A stretch of DNA of 64,000 nucleotides, from positions 21,790,501 through 21,854,500 of the forward strand of contig NC_088345.1 of assembly GCF_036884655.1 (NCBI RefSeq), given 5' to 3'. Position 1 is the stretch's first letter; every line of letters begins with the position of its first letter. The notes below the pieces were generated by a model. The model was not told the DNA's origin and searched no databases. It was given only the letters and a program-made list of their open reading frames with translations. The position numbers were made by a program, and so were the translations under genes. The stretch is from Musa acuminata AAA Group (lineage: Eukaryota > Streptophyta > Magnoliopsida > Zingiberales > Musaceae). Of this stretch, positions 22,634-34,447 are shown in pieces.

Positions 22634-23451
22634 ACTAGTTAAAATTATTTTTCGGATGTTATTACTATTACATGCCTTGACAACGCTTGATCAAATAACA
22701 TGTTGCAAATTATGTGACACATATTTTTAACCAAATGCATGTAAGAAGTTCATTTTTCGGTTTGTATGCTAAAAATGGGATGTTCCTGTACACTCTTATG
22801 AAAACTTTTTGAAAAATGACTTTCCTCCTTCAAGCAACAAACAATAAAGAGATATTCAAAGAATTATATGTGTCATGACTTCCTTTATGTGCTTGATAAT
22901 GCTATCATGCTTTTTGTTGATGACAAAGGGGGAGAAACATATGAATTGATAAACACTATGTCATAGCTGAACTGCCATAATCATGTCTATGTCATAGTTG
23001 CAAATACTTGAGTGATGCTATAAACAATGTTATAGTTATGCCATCCTTGCATCACCAAGAGATATGTGAACATGTGCTATAGTTTGCATCATGTCTTGAT
23101 TTGATATTCTATATTGTGAAGAAAATACAAACTTGCTAGAAAATCTCAAATGTGTGCATCATGTAAAAAGTCCTTCGTAGCTTTATATGATTACATGATG
23201 AATAGTTACAAACACTATCATACAAACTTGATGATGTATGTCATGCCTTGACATCATTCTTGAAAAGATACATCATGATGGGCATCATGATGGGAGCATT
23301 GATAAGTTTAACTGATCTAACTTATCAATACGTCACTTGAATTCTTAGGTCTTGAATTCAAGGTTGACTTATCTCAACTATGGCATATAGATAGGGGGAG
23401 TTAAGGACAACTCCTTTATCAATTGATTGTCATCATCAAAAAGGGGGAGAT
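22634..23451 (+). mobile_element. 3' non-coding internal region and polypurine tract of the SIRE-type element
   Basis: No envelope-like ORF. A first purine-rich motif, GATGACAAAGGGGGAGAAA, lies at 22919-22937, and the true polypurine tract (CATCAAAAAGGGGGAGAT) ends at 23451, directly before the LTR. The text around 23245-23430, with repeated GATACATCATGATGGG and GAATTC-rich segments, is shared with element A at 1855-2045. Confidence 0.85.
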
Positions 23452-25630
23452 TGTTGAATCTCGGATTTTGATGATGAAGTCAATTGTCATTTGTTATCTA
23501 ATCTATGTGTTGAGATAAGTGTGCAGGATTAACTACGATGAGAGTAAGACAAGCAGCAGGTGTTGCGCCGGAGTCAAGATCATGATCACGTTGGGAGTTC
23601 GAGAGTTCGACGGAAGTTCGGACGGTCGTCGGAGGTTCAGCGAGAATAGATCCGAGAAGTCCAGAAGCTTGCCAAGCGAAGCTCGTCGAAACTCGCCAAG
23701 TGGATCGTCGCAAAGTCCAGGAGTATGCCGGATGTCCGCAGAAGGATCACCGAGGGTTTATCGGATGATCGACGGAAGTTCGCCGGAAACTCGCCGGAAG
23801 AAGCGATTGACGCATCGGAGCATAGCTGCAGAAGTTGTCTTAGAGTTAATCGTAGTTAGCACGATGATTAAGCTTGAAAATGGGAGGTGATCCCATTAGC
23901 TTAATCTTGGGGCAATTGGGCCCCTGAAAAGATTCAAATTGGGCCGAATGGAGCGAACCATTCGGACCCTGATTGCACCAGGCGGTGCAACCGCCTAGGC
24001 CAGGAGGTGCAACCGCCTGGGCTGCGGGACTGGCCGGTGCAACCGCCCCAGCCAGGCGGTGCAACCGCCCAGGCCATGTCTTCTAGTGGGACTGGTCGGT
24101 GCAACCGCCCCAGCCAAGAGGTGCAACCGCCCAGGGCTCAGTCTCCAAGCGAGACTGGGCGGTGCAACCTCCTCTGTCAAGAGGTAGCACCGCCAGAGCT
24201 CAAGTTTCGAGCTCTGCCAAGAGGTGCAACCACCGAGCTCGGTCTTCGAGCTCTGGCAGAGAGGTGCAACCTCTTTGGACAGGAGATGCATCGCCTGAGC
24301 TCGGTCTTCGAGCTCTGGCAGAGAGGTGCAACCACCTTTGGCAGAGAGGTGCATCAGCCTGAGCTCAGTTTCGAGCTCTGCCAGGTGATGCAACCACCGA
24401 GCTCAGACTTCGAGCTCTGCCAGGCGATACAACCACTGAGCTCAGTCTTCGAGCTCTGGCAGAGAGGTGCAATCGCCTGAGCTCAGTCTTCGAGCTCTGC
24501 CAGGCGGTGCCACCTCTCCAGTCAAGAGGTGCAACCGCCTGATCCCGGAATTCCGGGATTTGATCGTTTTGAGCTCCAAATTTGAATTGGGTTGGGGCCT
24601 ATAAATACCCCACCCATTCAACACTGAAAAGATACAGATCCACACCGAATTCTTGATCTTTTCAGTGATTCTAAGAGCTCAAATTTGTGTAAAGTCCTAA
24701 AGTTCTCCTCCTTCTGTTCTTCAAGTCTTGAGTTGTAAAGAGAGGAGAGAAAGGATCTGTAAAGGTTGTCTCCTGAGCCTGTCAAAAGGAGAGAAACTGT
24801 AAAAGGGCAGTTAGCCTTCGCCCATTGAAGGAAGGCAGCTAGTTGACGTCGGTGACCTCGTCGGAGGAGGAAGCCAAAAGTGGAGTAGGTCAAGACTGAC
24901 CGAACCACTCTAAATCTCTGGTTTGCTTTTACCTTGAGCACTTTATCATTACTGCAAACCTCCTACATTGCTACTGCCCTCTGCGCCTTTACGAACGAGT
25001 TTCTAAGCTCTGATCTTTCAGAATCTGCATTCAAACGTAAATCATGTTTTCGTACGATCTTCACACTGCAGTTTACGCTTACATTCGGATTCCATTTATA
25101 ACTGCAAATTGCTTTCTACGTAAAACTCTTTTCAAGGCTCAAAACTGCTTTTAGACGCAAAACTACATTTAGACGTAAAATTACGTTTAGACGTAAAACT
25201 GCGTTTAGACGCAAAACTGCGTTTAAACGTAAAACTGCGTTTAGACGCAAAACTACGTTTAGACGCAAAACTGCGTTTAGACGCAAAACTGTGTTTAGAC
25301 GTAAAACTGCGTTTAGACGTAAAACTGCGTTTAGACCTAAAACTGCGTTTTGACGTAAAACTACGTTTGAACGTAAAACTGCGTTTAGACGTAAAACTGC
25401 GCTTAGACGCAAACTGTGCTTAGACGCAAACTGCGCTTAGACGCAAACTGTGTTTAGACGCAAACTGCGCTTAGACGCAAAACTACGCTTAGACGCAAAC
25501 TGCACTGTGATTCTGCTTTTATATCGAAATCATTTTTTATCGGACGAACGCAGCTTTAGCTTTTAAATTGCTGTAAGATTTCCGCTGCACTAATTCACCC
25601 CCCCCCCTCTTAGTGCTCTCGATCCTAACA
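23452..25630 (+). repeat. 3' LTR of the SIRE-type element (2179 bp)
   Basis: Same order as the 5' LTR: palindromic array (about 23977-24545), TATA box at 24600-24607, leader hairpin at 24813-24837, 18-bp array (about 25150-25500), poly-C of ten residues near 25598-25607, end GATCCTAACA. It lacks the 118-bp duplication of the 5' LTR and differs in the number and type of 18-bp units. Confidence 0.95.
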
Positions 25631-26133
25631 TGATGAACCTGTGCTAGAAGGGTACACAGATGCAAATATGGCAGATGATACTGATTCCATGAAGTCTACT
25701 TCGGGATTCATGATGACATTTGCAGGGGGATTAGTCTCTTGGCAATCAAAGTTACAGAATTGTATTGCTCTATCAACCACAGAAGCAAAATATATAGTAA
25801 TTACCGAAGCTTGTAAAGAAACTTTATGGATGAAAAATTTTCTGTAGGAATTGAGCTTTAAATAGGAAGCATATATTGTTTATTATAGTAGTCAGAGCAC
25901 CATTCAACTCTTCAAAAATTCAACATACCATTCTAGATCCAAGCATATTGATGTGAGATAATATCATTGGATTCGTGATGTGCTTGAGATAAAAGAATTA
26001 TAGTTGAAAAATGTGTATACCAATGAGAATGGATCAAATATGTTGTCAAAGTCTTTATCTAAGGAGAAACTTAAAGTATATAGGTGAAGAGCGGGCTTAG
26101 TATAACCCACCATATGAGTTGGAGGAAGAGAAT
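25631..26133 (+). pseudogene. Old Tork/TNT-like Copia: rest of RNase H, pol end and polypurine tract
   Basis: Continues RNase H interrupted at 15711, starting in the TGATG duplication: EGYTDANMA, KSTSGFMMTF, SWQSKLQN, then TTEAKYIVITEACKE and a degraded SKHIDVRYHWIRD end. Stops follow (TAG near 25846). A purine-rich GGAGGAAGAGAAT at 26121-26133 precedes the LTR start. This is the 3' end of the element whose earlier parts are at 11660 and 15161. Confidence 0.85.
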
Positions 26134-26720
26134 TGTTGGGTCCAGCCCATATGTGGGCTTGGACTCGACAATTGGGCTTTTTGAGCCTAAATCAATAATC
26201 AAAAGGAAAAAGGTGTGTAGTTTAGGACAGAAAAGAGAATAGGGTTTTGTGCAGCGTGGGTTCATGCAGCGGGAGAACAATGGCATGCAGAGAGAGAGAG
26301 AGGAAATAACATAGAGAGAAAAAGGAGAGAGAAAATAAGATTTTTAAGGTTTTTGCTTGACGATTAGGGGTTAAACTTTGTTAGTTTTGACCCAAATTTT
26401 ATGTGAAGACTTCTTGTAGCAAGTTCTACAATCCTAATAGTGTTGATCTACAGTTTATCTTCTCTAATGTACTTTCCTGTAATATTCACTTTATGAGATT
26501 TAAAATTCTCTTACGATGTGATCTATCTATTTGATGAAGATATGCTATTCTTGAGCTAAGATATATGATCTTGATGTTATTGTGATCCTCTTATTATATT
26601 AGAGAAGACTTATTATAAACCTATTATTATTACTATTGATAGTGAAATTTTAAGGTGGACTACGATCTCGTGATTTTTTTCGCATTGGGTTTTCCACGTT
26701 AAAAATTTGGTCTCACTATA
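26134..26720 (+). repeat. 3' LTR of the old Tork/TNT-like Copia (right end approximate)
   Basis: Starts TGTTGGGTCCAGCCC after the polypurine tract. A GGGCTTGGACTCG segment and a late GTGATTTTTTTCGCATTGGG followed by TTTTCCACGTTAAAAATT are, from memory, typical of Tork-type LTRs. The right end cannot be fixed because the 5' LTR is not in the window and no target-site duplication can be compared. Confidence 0.55.
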
Positions 26721-27784
26721 TGATGAGCATTTTGATATCAAGTTGGTATTTTGATGAAGAACCCATTTTGATATACAAAGAGGGAAAAAATTTATTCCAC
26801 TTTAATAGGTTTTTCTCTAACACTTATTAGGTCTAAATGTAATAGAATGATGCTAATTTTATCTTAATTATGATTATTTGTCTTAATCATGTGGTCATAC
26901 ATTGACTTATAAAATCATGTATGAAATTTTAATATGGCACAATGTGCTTCAATTCCTAGGCCTTAATTACACTTAATCCACCTCAGCATATGTTAATACG
27001 CCTCTAACTACTCATTATACAGGGTATAATAAACTTGTAAATCATGCTACAAGTCAATACATAATCATTCTAAGCTAATTTTTCTTAAATATCACCAATT
27101 AAAACTTAATTAATCATTATTTCATAATCAATCAAGATTTATCAATATTCTTTATGCTAATTACATGAAATTAAGAAAACATAGGAAAAAGGTAAAATCC
27201 CTTCAATTAAGGATAAATTCTACTTGACTGTGAATTTCTCGTTTTATCTAAATTTACCTCCACCAAATTATTGATTAGGGATATTAAACACATTTAGTGG
27301 GAGTGAGAATGAGAGTGCCTAAAAAGAGAGTAGGAGGGGATCATTACCGATTCGATACGATTCTATAATGATTGAGTGATATACGAACCTACTAATTGGA
27401 ACACGGAGAATTCATAAATACTTCGTTCTCCAAGAATCATCAGATTCTTAAAGTACGAGCTGCCAAAACCATCATCTAGTGGATGAGAAATGAGGCCTTT
27501 TAACTCTGTCATCCATCATCTTCATGTGAAATTACATGTTCTTCTAGTGGATGATTTCACATGTTCTTCTAGAGGACGTAGATAGCCAATACTGGATAGT
27601 CATAGTCCTTGACATCGATGTATTGCCGTTTGCATCTTTGCAAAGATCGATAGTAGATGGATTGAGACTTGGCACACGTTGTTGTGTTATCGTATATACG
27701 AAATATTTTTATACAAATATAAAGTTTACATTCAGGTATACAAATATTTGTAGGACAAGAGTATACAGGAATTCAAAGCAATAA
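26721..27784. other. AT-rich sequence without recognised features
   Basis: No convincing ORF, RNA gene or element boundary seen. A short direct repeat CACATGTTCTTCTAG occurs twice around 27550-27575. A 77-codon ORF at 27551 has no recognisable motif. Confidence 0.4.
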
Positions 27785-28958
27785 TGTAACGCTCAATAAT
27801 GTAAAGCTCAACTCAAGTACGAATTTTAGCTGAAATCAATTTCCAAATATATGAAATAAGAATAGGTGAAATCGACGAAAGCTCGATTTTGACAGAATTT
27901 AATAAGCACATTTCATGAACTATGAATTATCAATTATACTCTAATTTATACAAGATGATACCATTCGAAAGATATATCAATCTAGTTTTAGATAAATTAA
28001 TTTTTATATGAATTAAAGTTTCCAACATGGAGTTATCAATAGTTTAGTAACCAAAAGTTAGAGAACATTATCCCAATTTTACATAATTTATAGAGTTGAT
28101 TATAACAAATGCTTCAATAAGCACTTATACTCCAAATTATTCAAATCAAATTATTTATAGAAAGATTTATGAGTTATTTTTTGATAAATCTTAATTTGCA
28201 TAAATAAGAATTTCCAACAAAGGGTTATAAGTAAAAGAGTACTGAAATGTCAGAACCAACCTTCTCTATTTTATAGATTTTATATGATCAATTGAAATAA
28301 CAGTTTGGGTAAGTAATTAGACTCCAAATTTATCAATCTTTGTATCAAAAGAAAGACTATGAATCTATTTTTAGATAAATTTAGTTTCTCTTAAATCAAA
28401 AATTGACGCGGAAAGTTATGTCTAGAACAATGCAGAAATATTAAATCTTGAAAAATTTTAAATTCACAGTTTTATTCTCAAACGACAAAAATATCAGATA
28501 TCAAGATGAAATCAGATATCAAAATTTATGTAGAAATTGATTATAATACTTGCTATAGAAAAATTTGAGTCACAAATGTATGGAATTGATGTAACACCTT
28601 AAGCCAAAAAAAAGCTTCTTCTTCCTCTAGTTCAATTCTTCTTCTCTTATATTCTCAAACTTATACTGGTTACGACTTATTTATTAAGTTTTCCTTTAGT
28701 TTCTCTTTTAATTACTTAGGTTTGGCTAAAATAAAGATTACTAGGTGGCAAGCATGCATGAAATAAACCAATATATCATCGATAGAATAAATATAGATGG
28801 TGGCATCATCCTTAGGTTAGATAGTGACACATATCCTCTATTTTTTTTTAACTTAATATGAATCTTTGACAAATCATATCTAATTACTAAGATTTATATT
28901 TAGATCCCTATATTACAAACAAGCCCTAATAAAATTTTAAAAAATGAGGGATGTTGCA
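27785..28958 (-). mobile_element. Probable 3' LTR of a minus-strand gypsy-like element
   Basis: On the plus strand it begins TGTAACGCTCAATAATG and ends GGGATGTTGCA, directly followed by a pyrimidine tract (CTCTTCCCTCCTT at 28959) that reads as a polypurine tract on the minus strand, and then by a gag remnant. This order, LTR then PPT then gag when read inward, suggests an element that lost pol. The left end is inferred from the TG dinucleotide only. Confidence 0.4.
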
Positions 28959-28984
28959 CTCTTCCCTCCTTAAAAGAAAATTTT

Positions 28985-29345
28985 AGTCCTCTAAATTTGT
29001 CATATCTCATTACGAAAAGATAAGATCAAGATTGTATCTGGATAAGATTCAAGACTCCAATTTTTTTTAGCTCTCTAATGCAATATGGGAAATATTTATC
29101 ATTGAACTTTTCCACCAATACCTTCCATTTGATTGTCTCGTGTTTAACTTCAGAAATCCTTTTTATCGTTATCCACCAATGCTCAGCCTCTCCTTCCAAT
29201 ATAAAGGCGGTAAAAGAAACCTTTTAATCATCAAAATAATTTAAAATGTTAAATATTTTCTCTATCCACAGCATCCATCGTTTTATTACCATTGGATCAA
29301 GCTCACCACTAAAACTGAGTAGACTAAGCTCCTTAAATTATCTCA
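28985..29345 (-). pseudogene. Ty3-type retrotransposon gag remnant
   Basis: The minus-strand translation shows a retrotransposon gag core: an FSGELDPMVIKRWM segment, then FILEGEAEHWWITIKR, ETIKWKVLVEKFNDKYFP, and RELKK. The GEAxxWW pattern and FxxxYFP are characteristic of the retrotransposon gag family. One in-frame stop is present, and the frame leads directly into the polypurine tract at 28959, so pol is missing. Between here and the microsatellite at 29561 nothing else is recognisable. Confidence 0.65.
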
Positions 29346-29560
29346 TTCCTAATCCATTCTAATTTAATGTCCCTAATCAATACTTTTATCTCATTCAATT
29401 ACTCAAAAGATATAAAGCAAGATGCCAAATGTCCTTGACATCATATATTCCTAAAAACAACAAAGTAATTTTTCACCGATCATTATAGTTTACTAAACCT
29501 CATTATATTTTACACGTCAAACATATCAAATATCTCGGTAATCCTTAAATCTATCACCTC

Positions 29561-29608
29561 ACACACACACACACACACACACAAATATATATATATATAT
29601 ATATATAT
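29561..29608. repeat. CA then TA microsatellite
   Basis: About eleven CA units followed by about thirteen TA units, ending exactly at the start of the gypsy LTR at 29609. The matching TA run on the other side of the gypsy element is at 42801. Confidence 0.95.
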
Positions 29609-31572
29609 TGTAATCAAATCAAATATTTAAGTTAGGAATTGATTTTATTTCCTTACTTGTTATTATAATTTAAGAAAATCTTAATCTCCTTCCTTGTTTG
29701 TTGATATGAATTAAGGAAATAACTATTAAGTATTCCAAATATGATGATATCATATTTGTTAGTATATTAAAAGGAAATAATTTATATAAAAATTAAAATA
29801 AATTTCCCTTAATAGAGGCTCACCTTCTCCTATTTAAAGGGGAGGGATCTCTCTCCTTCGTTCCTCACCTAGTCGAGCCTCGCAGCGGGAGGAACGAGGA
29901 GTTACACCCTATTAACAAGAAGTAGGTTTCACTACCTTTCTTAAAAGTTTTAGCTTTTATTTTGATTCTTTAAATGTTGAAAGTTTTATAGCTTGAAAAA
30001 TATGTATCAATTCTTTAAATGTCAAATTTTTTTGTATTAAAGTAATCAGTTAAAGTTATCATAATATTCTTTGACCCATGATTAAGGTTTTTATTGTAGA
30101 ATTAAATATGTTAAAAAGGTATATGTTTTATATGATATATTTTCTGTATTACAGTTTATCTTTAATCTTATCTGGATTAAAATGTTGTTAGACTAGAATA
30201 TGTTATTAAAAATCCCTTTTTTTGATATTCTTTGATCTGAAATTTAAAATATATTATTCTGAATGATTTAAAACATGACTAGAATATGTTGAAATTTTAT
30301 GTGTTGAAAACATGATTTTTATTTGAATTTAGAAAGCTATTTCCTTGTATTAAAACTTATCTCCTAATCCCTCTTTTAATGTCTTATGATTTCTAGTCAA
30401 ATTGAGAATGTTATTTCTTTGTATTAAAACTTTTCTCATCATCTATCTTTTAATGCATTATTATGTTTTTATTTATGTTGTTAATGGGTATATGCTATGA
30501 CTAGTCCATGGGCCAGGGCTGGGCCAGTTTTATGTAATGAATGCTCAATCATGTATAATGCAAATGACCAGTAGATGGACTGGCTCAATCTAGCCTAATA
30601 TTATTGTTGAACTTGAGCCCAAATATTGTTTGAACTAAACTAGACTTGATTAGTCTATATCAATTCAGGGTGATTCCGAATTGATTGACTTATTCAAGTT
30701 AGTTTAACCTAAATTGAACTTAATCTAGTCTTAATTATACTAGTCTAGGATGGTTCTAGACCAGTTAAATAAGGATTAGAGATCAATTCAGTTAGGCTCT
30801 AGTAAATCGAGTTCAATTGAATCGATTAAACTAGAGTTCAAGTCAATTGAGGGCTAATTTATATTATTTGATATTGATGATATTTGAAAGAGATGTTTTA
30901 AATATATTATTTCATCCCGAAATGGACATGACCAGTGTGAGATTATATTATTTTCCTACCGAGAGCAGGTAGGGCAATTCCCTTCGGGGATTAACGGGCC
31001 GTCAGACGTGGCGGTTGGACAGTTCCTCCATCCGCTGTTGGGAGGAACGTGTCCCCACTTTGGCGGGTGTGGGACACCACTCCATCCGCTGTTGGGAGTG
31101 TGATATGAGTTTGCCTCCATCTGCTATTGGGAGAACACAAACTCATCCCGTAGGATAAAGCCTCTCCATCCGCTGTTGGGGGAGTGCTCCTTCGGGTACT
31201 TGATATACGCTAACGGGATAATTGAATGAATTTTGATCATGTATACATTTTGAGTTGACTTTTGGGGTTCCTACTCAGCGTTGATGAATTTTCTTTGTTT
31301 TTTATTTTCAGAGCAGCCTCCCTCTAGTACTAAGTCGGATTCCAGTGGAGAGCGGACCTTCCTCTACCTCTAGGTAGAGCCACTTGGATGATTCTTGAAG
31401 TTAACATCACTATGTTTACCTTTTTATTTATGATTCGATGAATAAATGGATTGTAATAAATAAATTATAATAAATGTTTATGAATGATGAATAAAGTGAT
31501 GTTTATCTATTTGGCCTAAATGTGTGGAAAGATATATATAAAATAATAATAATAATAATCCAAGATGTGACA
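29609..31572 (+). repeat. 5' LTR of the gypsy element (1964 bp)
   Basis: TGTAATCAAATC...GATGTGACA. A TATA-like TATTTAAA is at 29831-29838, within CTCCTATTTAAAGGGGAG. Between about 31015 and 31190 the motif CTCCATCCGCTGTTGGGAG recurs four times with small changes, and a CTACCGAGAGCAGGTAG hairpin lies near 30957-30973. The 3' LTR keeps all of these. Confidence 0.93.
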
Positions 31573-31579
31573 TCTTTTA

Positions 31580-31591
31580 TGGTATCAAAGC
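31580..31591 (+). other. Primer-binding site of the gypsy element
   Basis: TGGTATCAAAGC, seven bases after the LTR, complementary to initiator Met-tRNA with one change from the common TGGTATCAGAGC. Confidence 0.85.
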
Positions 31592-31669
31592 ATGGTCTAG
31601 GGCCTGTAGGTGTATTAGGTCCCTTGATTGACTCTAACTGATGATTGTCTTTAACATATTATAGGAGTA

Positions 31670-32800
31670 ATGGAGCCAATTCCAGAGATTAGTGGTCTTG
31701 TCACTCGGGATGCTCATGGTCGCAATGCTATTGGTCTACGCACTCGGAGAGGTGTTCAAACAAATAATAACTTGGAAGCTCCACGCATCGTAGAGCAAAC
31801 CCAGTCCTCCTGTACACCTGTCACCAATTATGGGCCAGCTTCTCCGACTTTGCAGAATGCCCCTCATGCTCCAGCACCCGTCAATGCTTAAGATGACGTA
31901 CACGGAGTCCTCAATGCTATTAAAGGATACTTTGAGCATTAGGAGGAACGAGATGAAATTCCACGGGGTAGGAATAATACTTTAGATCACTTTAAGAGAT
32001 TGGGACCACCAATTTTTTAGGGCAAGCCAGACCCAATCTTTGCTGAACATTGGATTCGTCAAGTGGAAAAGACATTCGAAGCTATCGAATGTAGGGAAAA
32101 TCAGAAAGTGCCTTTCGCTTCTTTCATTTTGGAAGGGAAGGCAGACACTTGGTGGACCTCAAAAAGGAGGATGTTAGAGGCTGGAGAGGTAATGTGGTAA
32201 CTTGGGAGCAATTTAAAGATGCATTTTATGAGTAGTTCTTTCCTGATTCAGTTCGCTTTGAGAAACAACAAGAGTTCCTTAACATCCACCAAGGAAATAG
32301 AACTGTAATGGAATATGATCATCATTTCACTGAGTTGGCTCAGTTCTCTCCACATATTGCCTTTAATGAAAGTCAAAGAGCTCGTCATTTTGAGAGGGGA
32401 CTTCGATCATCAATTAGAAAGTCTGTTGCAGTATTGATTTTACCAACATATGCTGAAGTGTTAAATCGAGCTTTGGTGGTAGAGAAATTGGATAATGAAT
32501 TACAACAAGCAAAGGATCGAAAGCGACCTTTTAGTGCTACACCATTTACGTATGGGGGATCACATTCTGGACCCTCAAAGAAAGGAAAAGGCAAATAGTT
32601 TGGGCATCAATAAGCAGGAGCTCCTAGCAATCAAGTTGTTATAAGATGTTATTTCTGTGGGAAGACAGATAATGTTTCCACCTCATGCCCCATGGGACAA
32701 CGCGTATGTTTTTATTGTCAACAACCGGGGCACATGTCGAAGGATTGCCCACGGAAGCAACATCAACACCGAGCTCCACCCCAAACAACTGGATAACAAC
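31670..32800 (+). pseudogene. Gypsy gag with retrotransposon gag domain and zinc knuckle
   Basis: Starts at ATG 31670. The gag core reads GKPDPIFAEHWIRQVEKTF, then FILEGKADTWW, and after a frameshift near 32190, EQFKDAFYE, FEKQQEFLNIHQGN and a HHFTELAQFSPH segment (32308-32598). A zinc knuckle CFYCQQPGHMSKDC follows at about 32706-32750. Stops at 31889, about 31940 and about 32018, the frameshift, and the stop at 32596 inactivate it. Gag would form the nucleocapsid in the cytoplasm. Confidence 0.88.
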
Positions 32801-32882
32801 AGCTATGACCCAGAGAGGAAGGACATGCGAGAGTCTATGCACTGACTCATCAAGATGCTGAAGCCTCGGGATCTATTATTAA

Positions 32883-33288
32883 AGGTATCATCATACTCTA
32901 TGGTATGCCAGCATCTGTGCTTATTGATTCTGGTTCTACACATTCTTTTATATCACCCTAATTTGCTATGAAATTACATAAGAATTATGAGACAATGAAT
33001 AATGCATTAATGGTAGTAACACCGGTTGGAAACTCTTTGATAGTTGATCAGATATATAGAAACTGTGTTATTACTATTGAAAGTCACGATTTGCTAGTAG
33101 ATCTTATTCTACTAGAATTTCAAGATTTCGAGGCTATCTTGGGTATGGACTGGCTTTCAGCATACCATGCAAGTATCGATTGTTTTCAGAAGACTATTAC
33201 TTTCTCACCTCTAGATCAACCACCTTTCAAGTTCATTGGGATTCAAGAAAAGTTTCCTTCTATTATTTTAGCCTTGAGTGCTACCTAA
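32883..33288 (+). pseudogene. Gypsy aspartic protease
   Basis: The catalytic motif LIDSGSTHSFIS is at about 32917-32955, followed by a TAA stop at 32959 and an open frame to 33288 with the flap and the ILGMDWLSAYHASIDC segment typical of gypsy proteases. It would process the polyprotein. Confidence 0.88.
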
Positions 33289-33339
33289 CTATTACTAAAG
33301 GGATGTTAGGGATACTTGGCCTTCATTTCTGGAGAAGAA

Positions 33340-34447
33340 TCTAAGAAGCCAGTATTAAAGGACATCCCTATTGTGCGGGATTTTCTAGATATTTTTCCTG
33401 AAGATCTACTTGCACTGCCACCAAATAGATAGATTGAATTTACAATTGATCTTCTACCTGGTACTACACCTATTTCTAAACCTCCGTATAGAATGGCACC
33501 AATTGAATTGGAGGAGTTAAAAAAACAGATCCAAGAGCTTTTGGACAAGGGTTTTATTCGACCCAATGTATCACCTTGAGGTGCCCCTGTCTTATTTGTA
33601 AAGAAGAAAGATGGATCTATGTGACTATGCATCGATTATAGACAGCTCAACCAAGTGACCATAAAGAATAAATATCCTCTTCCCCGAATAGATGATATGT
33701 TTGATCAACTTCAAGGTACTTAGGTATACTCAAATATTGATTTAAGATCCGGGTATCATCAACTAAAGATAATGGAAGGAGACATATAGAAAACTGCCTT
33801 TAGAACAAGATATGGTCATTATGAATTCTTAGTAATGCCTTTTAGACTCACAAATGCACCAGCTGCCTTCATGGACCTCATGAATAGGGTGTTCCACCCT
33901 TATCTTGATAAATTTATAATTGTGTTCATTGATGATATCCTGATCTACTCCAAAAGCATAGCAGAGCATGAACACCATCTTAAGACAGTTCTGGAAGTCC
34001 TAAGGCAAGAGAAACTATATGCCAAGTTAAGCAAGTGCAACTTCTGGCTCAATGAAATGATGTTTCTTAGTCATGTAATTTCGAGCGCTGGCATATCTGT
34101 TGACCCTCACAAGATTGAAGCTGTGATAAAATGGAAGTAACCTTCTAATGTTTCAGAGATTAGAAGCTTCTTGGGTTTGGCTTGATACTATAGAAGATTC
34201 GTAGAAGGCTTTTCAAAAATAGCAGCACCATTGACCAAGTTGACACAAAAGAACATAAAATTCATGTGGGATGATAAATGTCGACAATGTTTTCAAGAAT
34301 TGAAGAAGAAATTAACCAGTGCTCCTATCTTGGTGATTCCTTCAGGGGGAGAAGGTTTTGTAGTGTATAGTGATGCCTCACTACAAGGGCTTGGTTGCGT
34401 TCTAATGCAAAACGAGAGGGTAGTTGCTTATGCATCGAGGCAATTAA
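33340..34447 (+). pseudogene. Gypsy reverse transcriptase and N-terminal RNase H
   Basis: RT begins at VRDFLDIFPEDL, with [31 protein letters not shown], the SGYHQ region, [17 protein letters not shown], then the active-site FIDDILIYS at about 33928. RNase H starts at the KFMWDDKCRQCFQELK region and has YSDASLQGLGCVLMQ. At least seven in-frame stops are present; most replace Gln, Arg or Trp codons by a C-to-T or G-to-A change. The frame is cut in ASRQL at 34447 by a solo LTR. Confidence 0.9.

Larger units (their letters stand above)
15712..25630 (+). mobile_element. Nearly complete SIRE/Maximus-type Copia retrotransposon (9.9 kb)
   Basis: Flanked by perfect duplications TGATG at 15707-15711 and 25631-25635. 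LTRs are 15712-17954 and 23452-25630. It has a primer-binding site (17956-17968), Gag-Pol (18005-22633), about 0.8 kb of non-coding DNA and a polypurine tract (23437-23451). Domain order is Gag, protease, integrase, reverse transcriptase, RNase H, which is Copia. LTRs over 2 kb, the large Gag with two zinc knuckles and the purine-rich 3' region fit the SIRE lineage. No envelope-like ORF follows pol. Two in-frame TAG codons are the only disruptions seen. It is the only copy here that could have supplied enzymes to the gag-only relatives. Confidence 0.95.
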
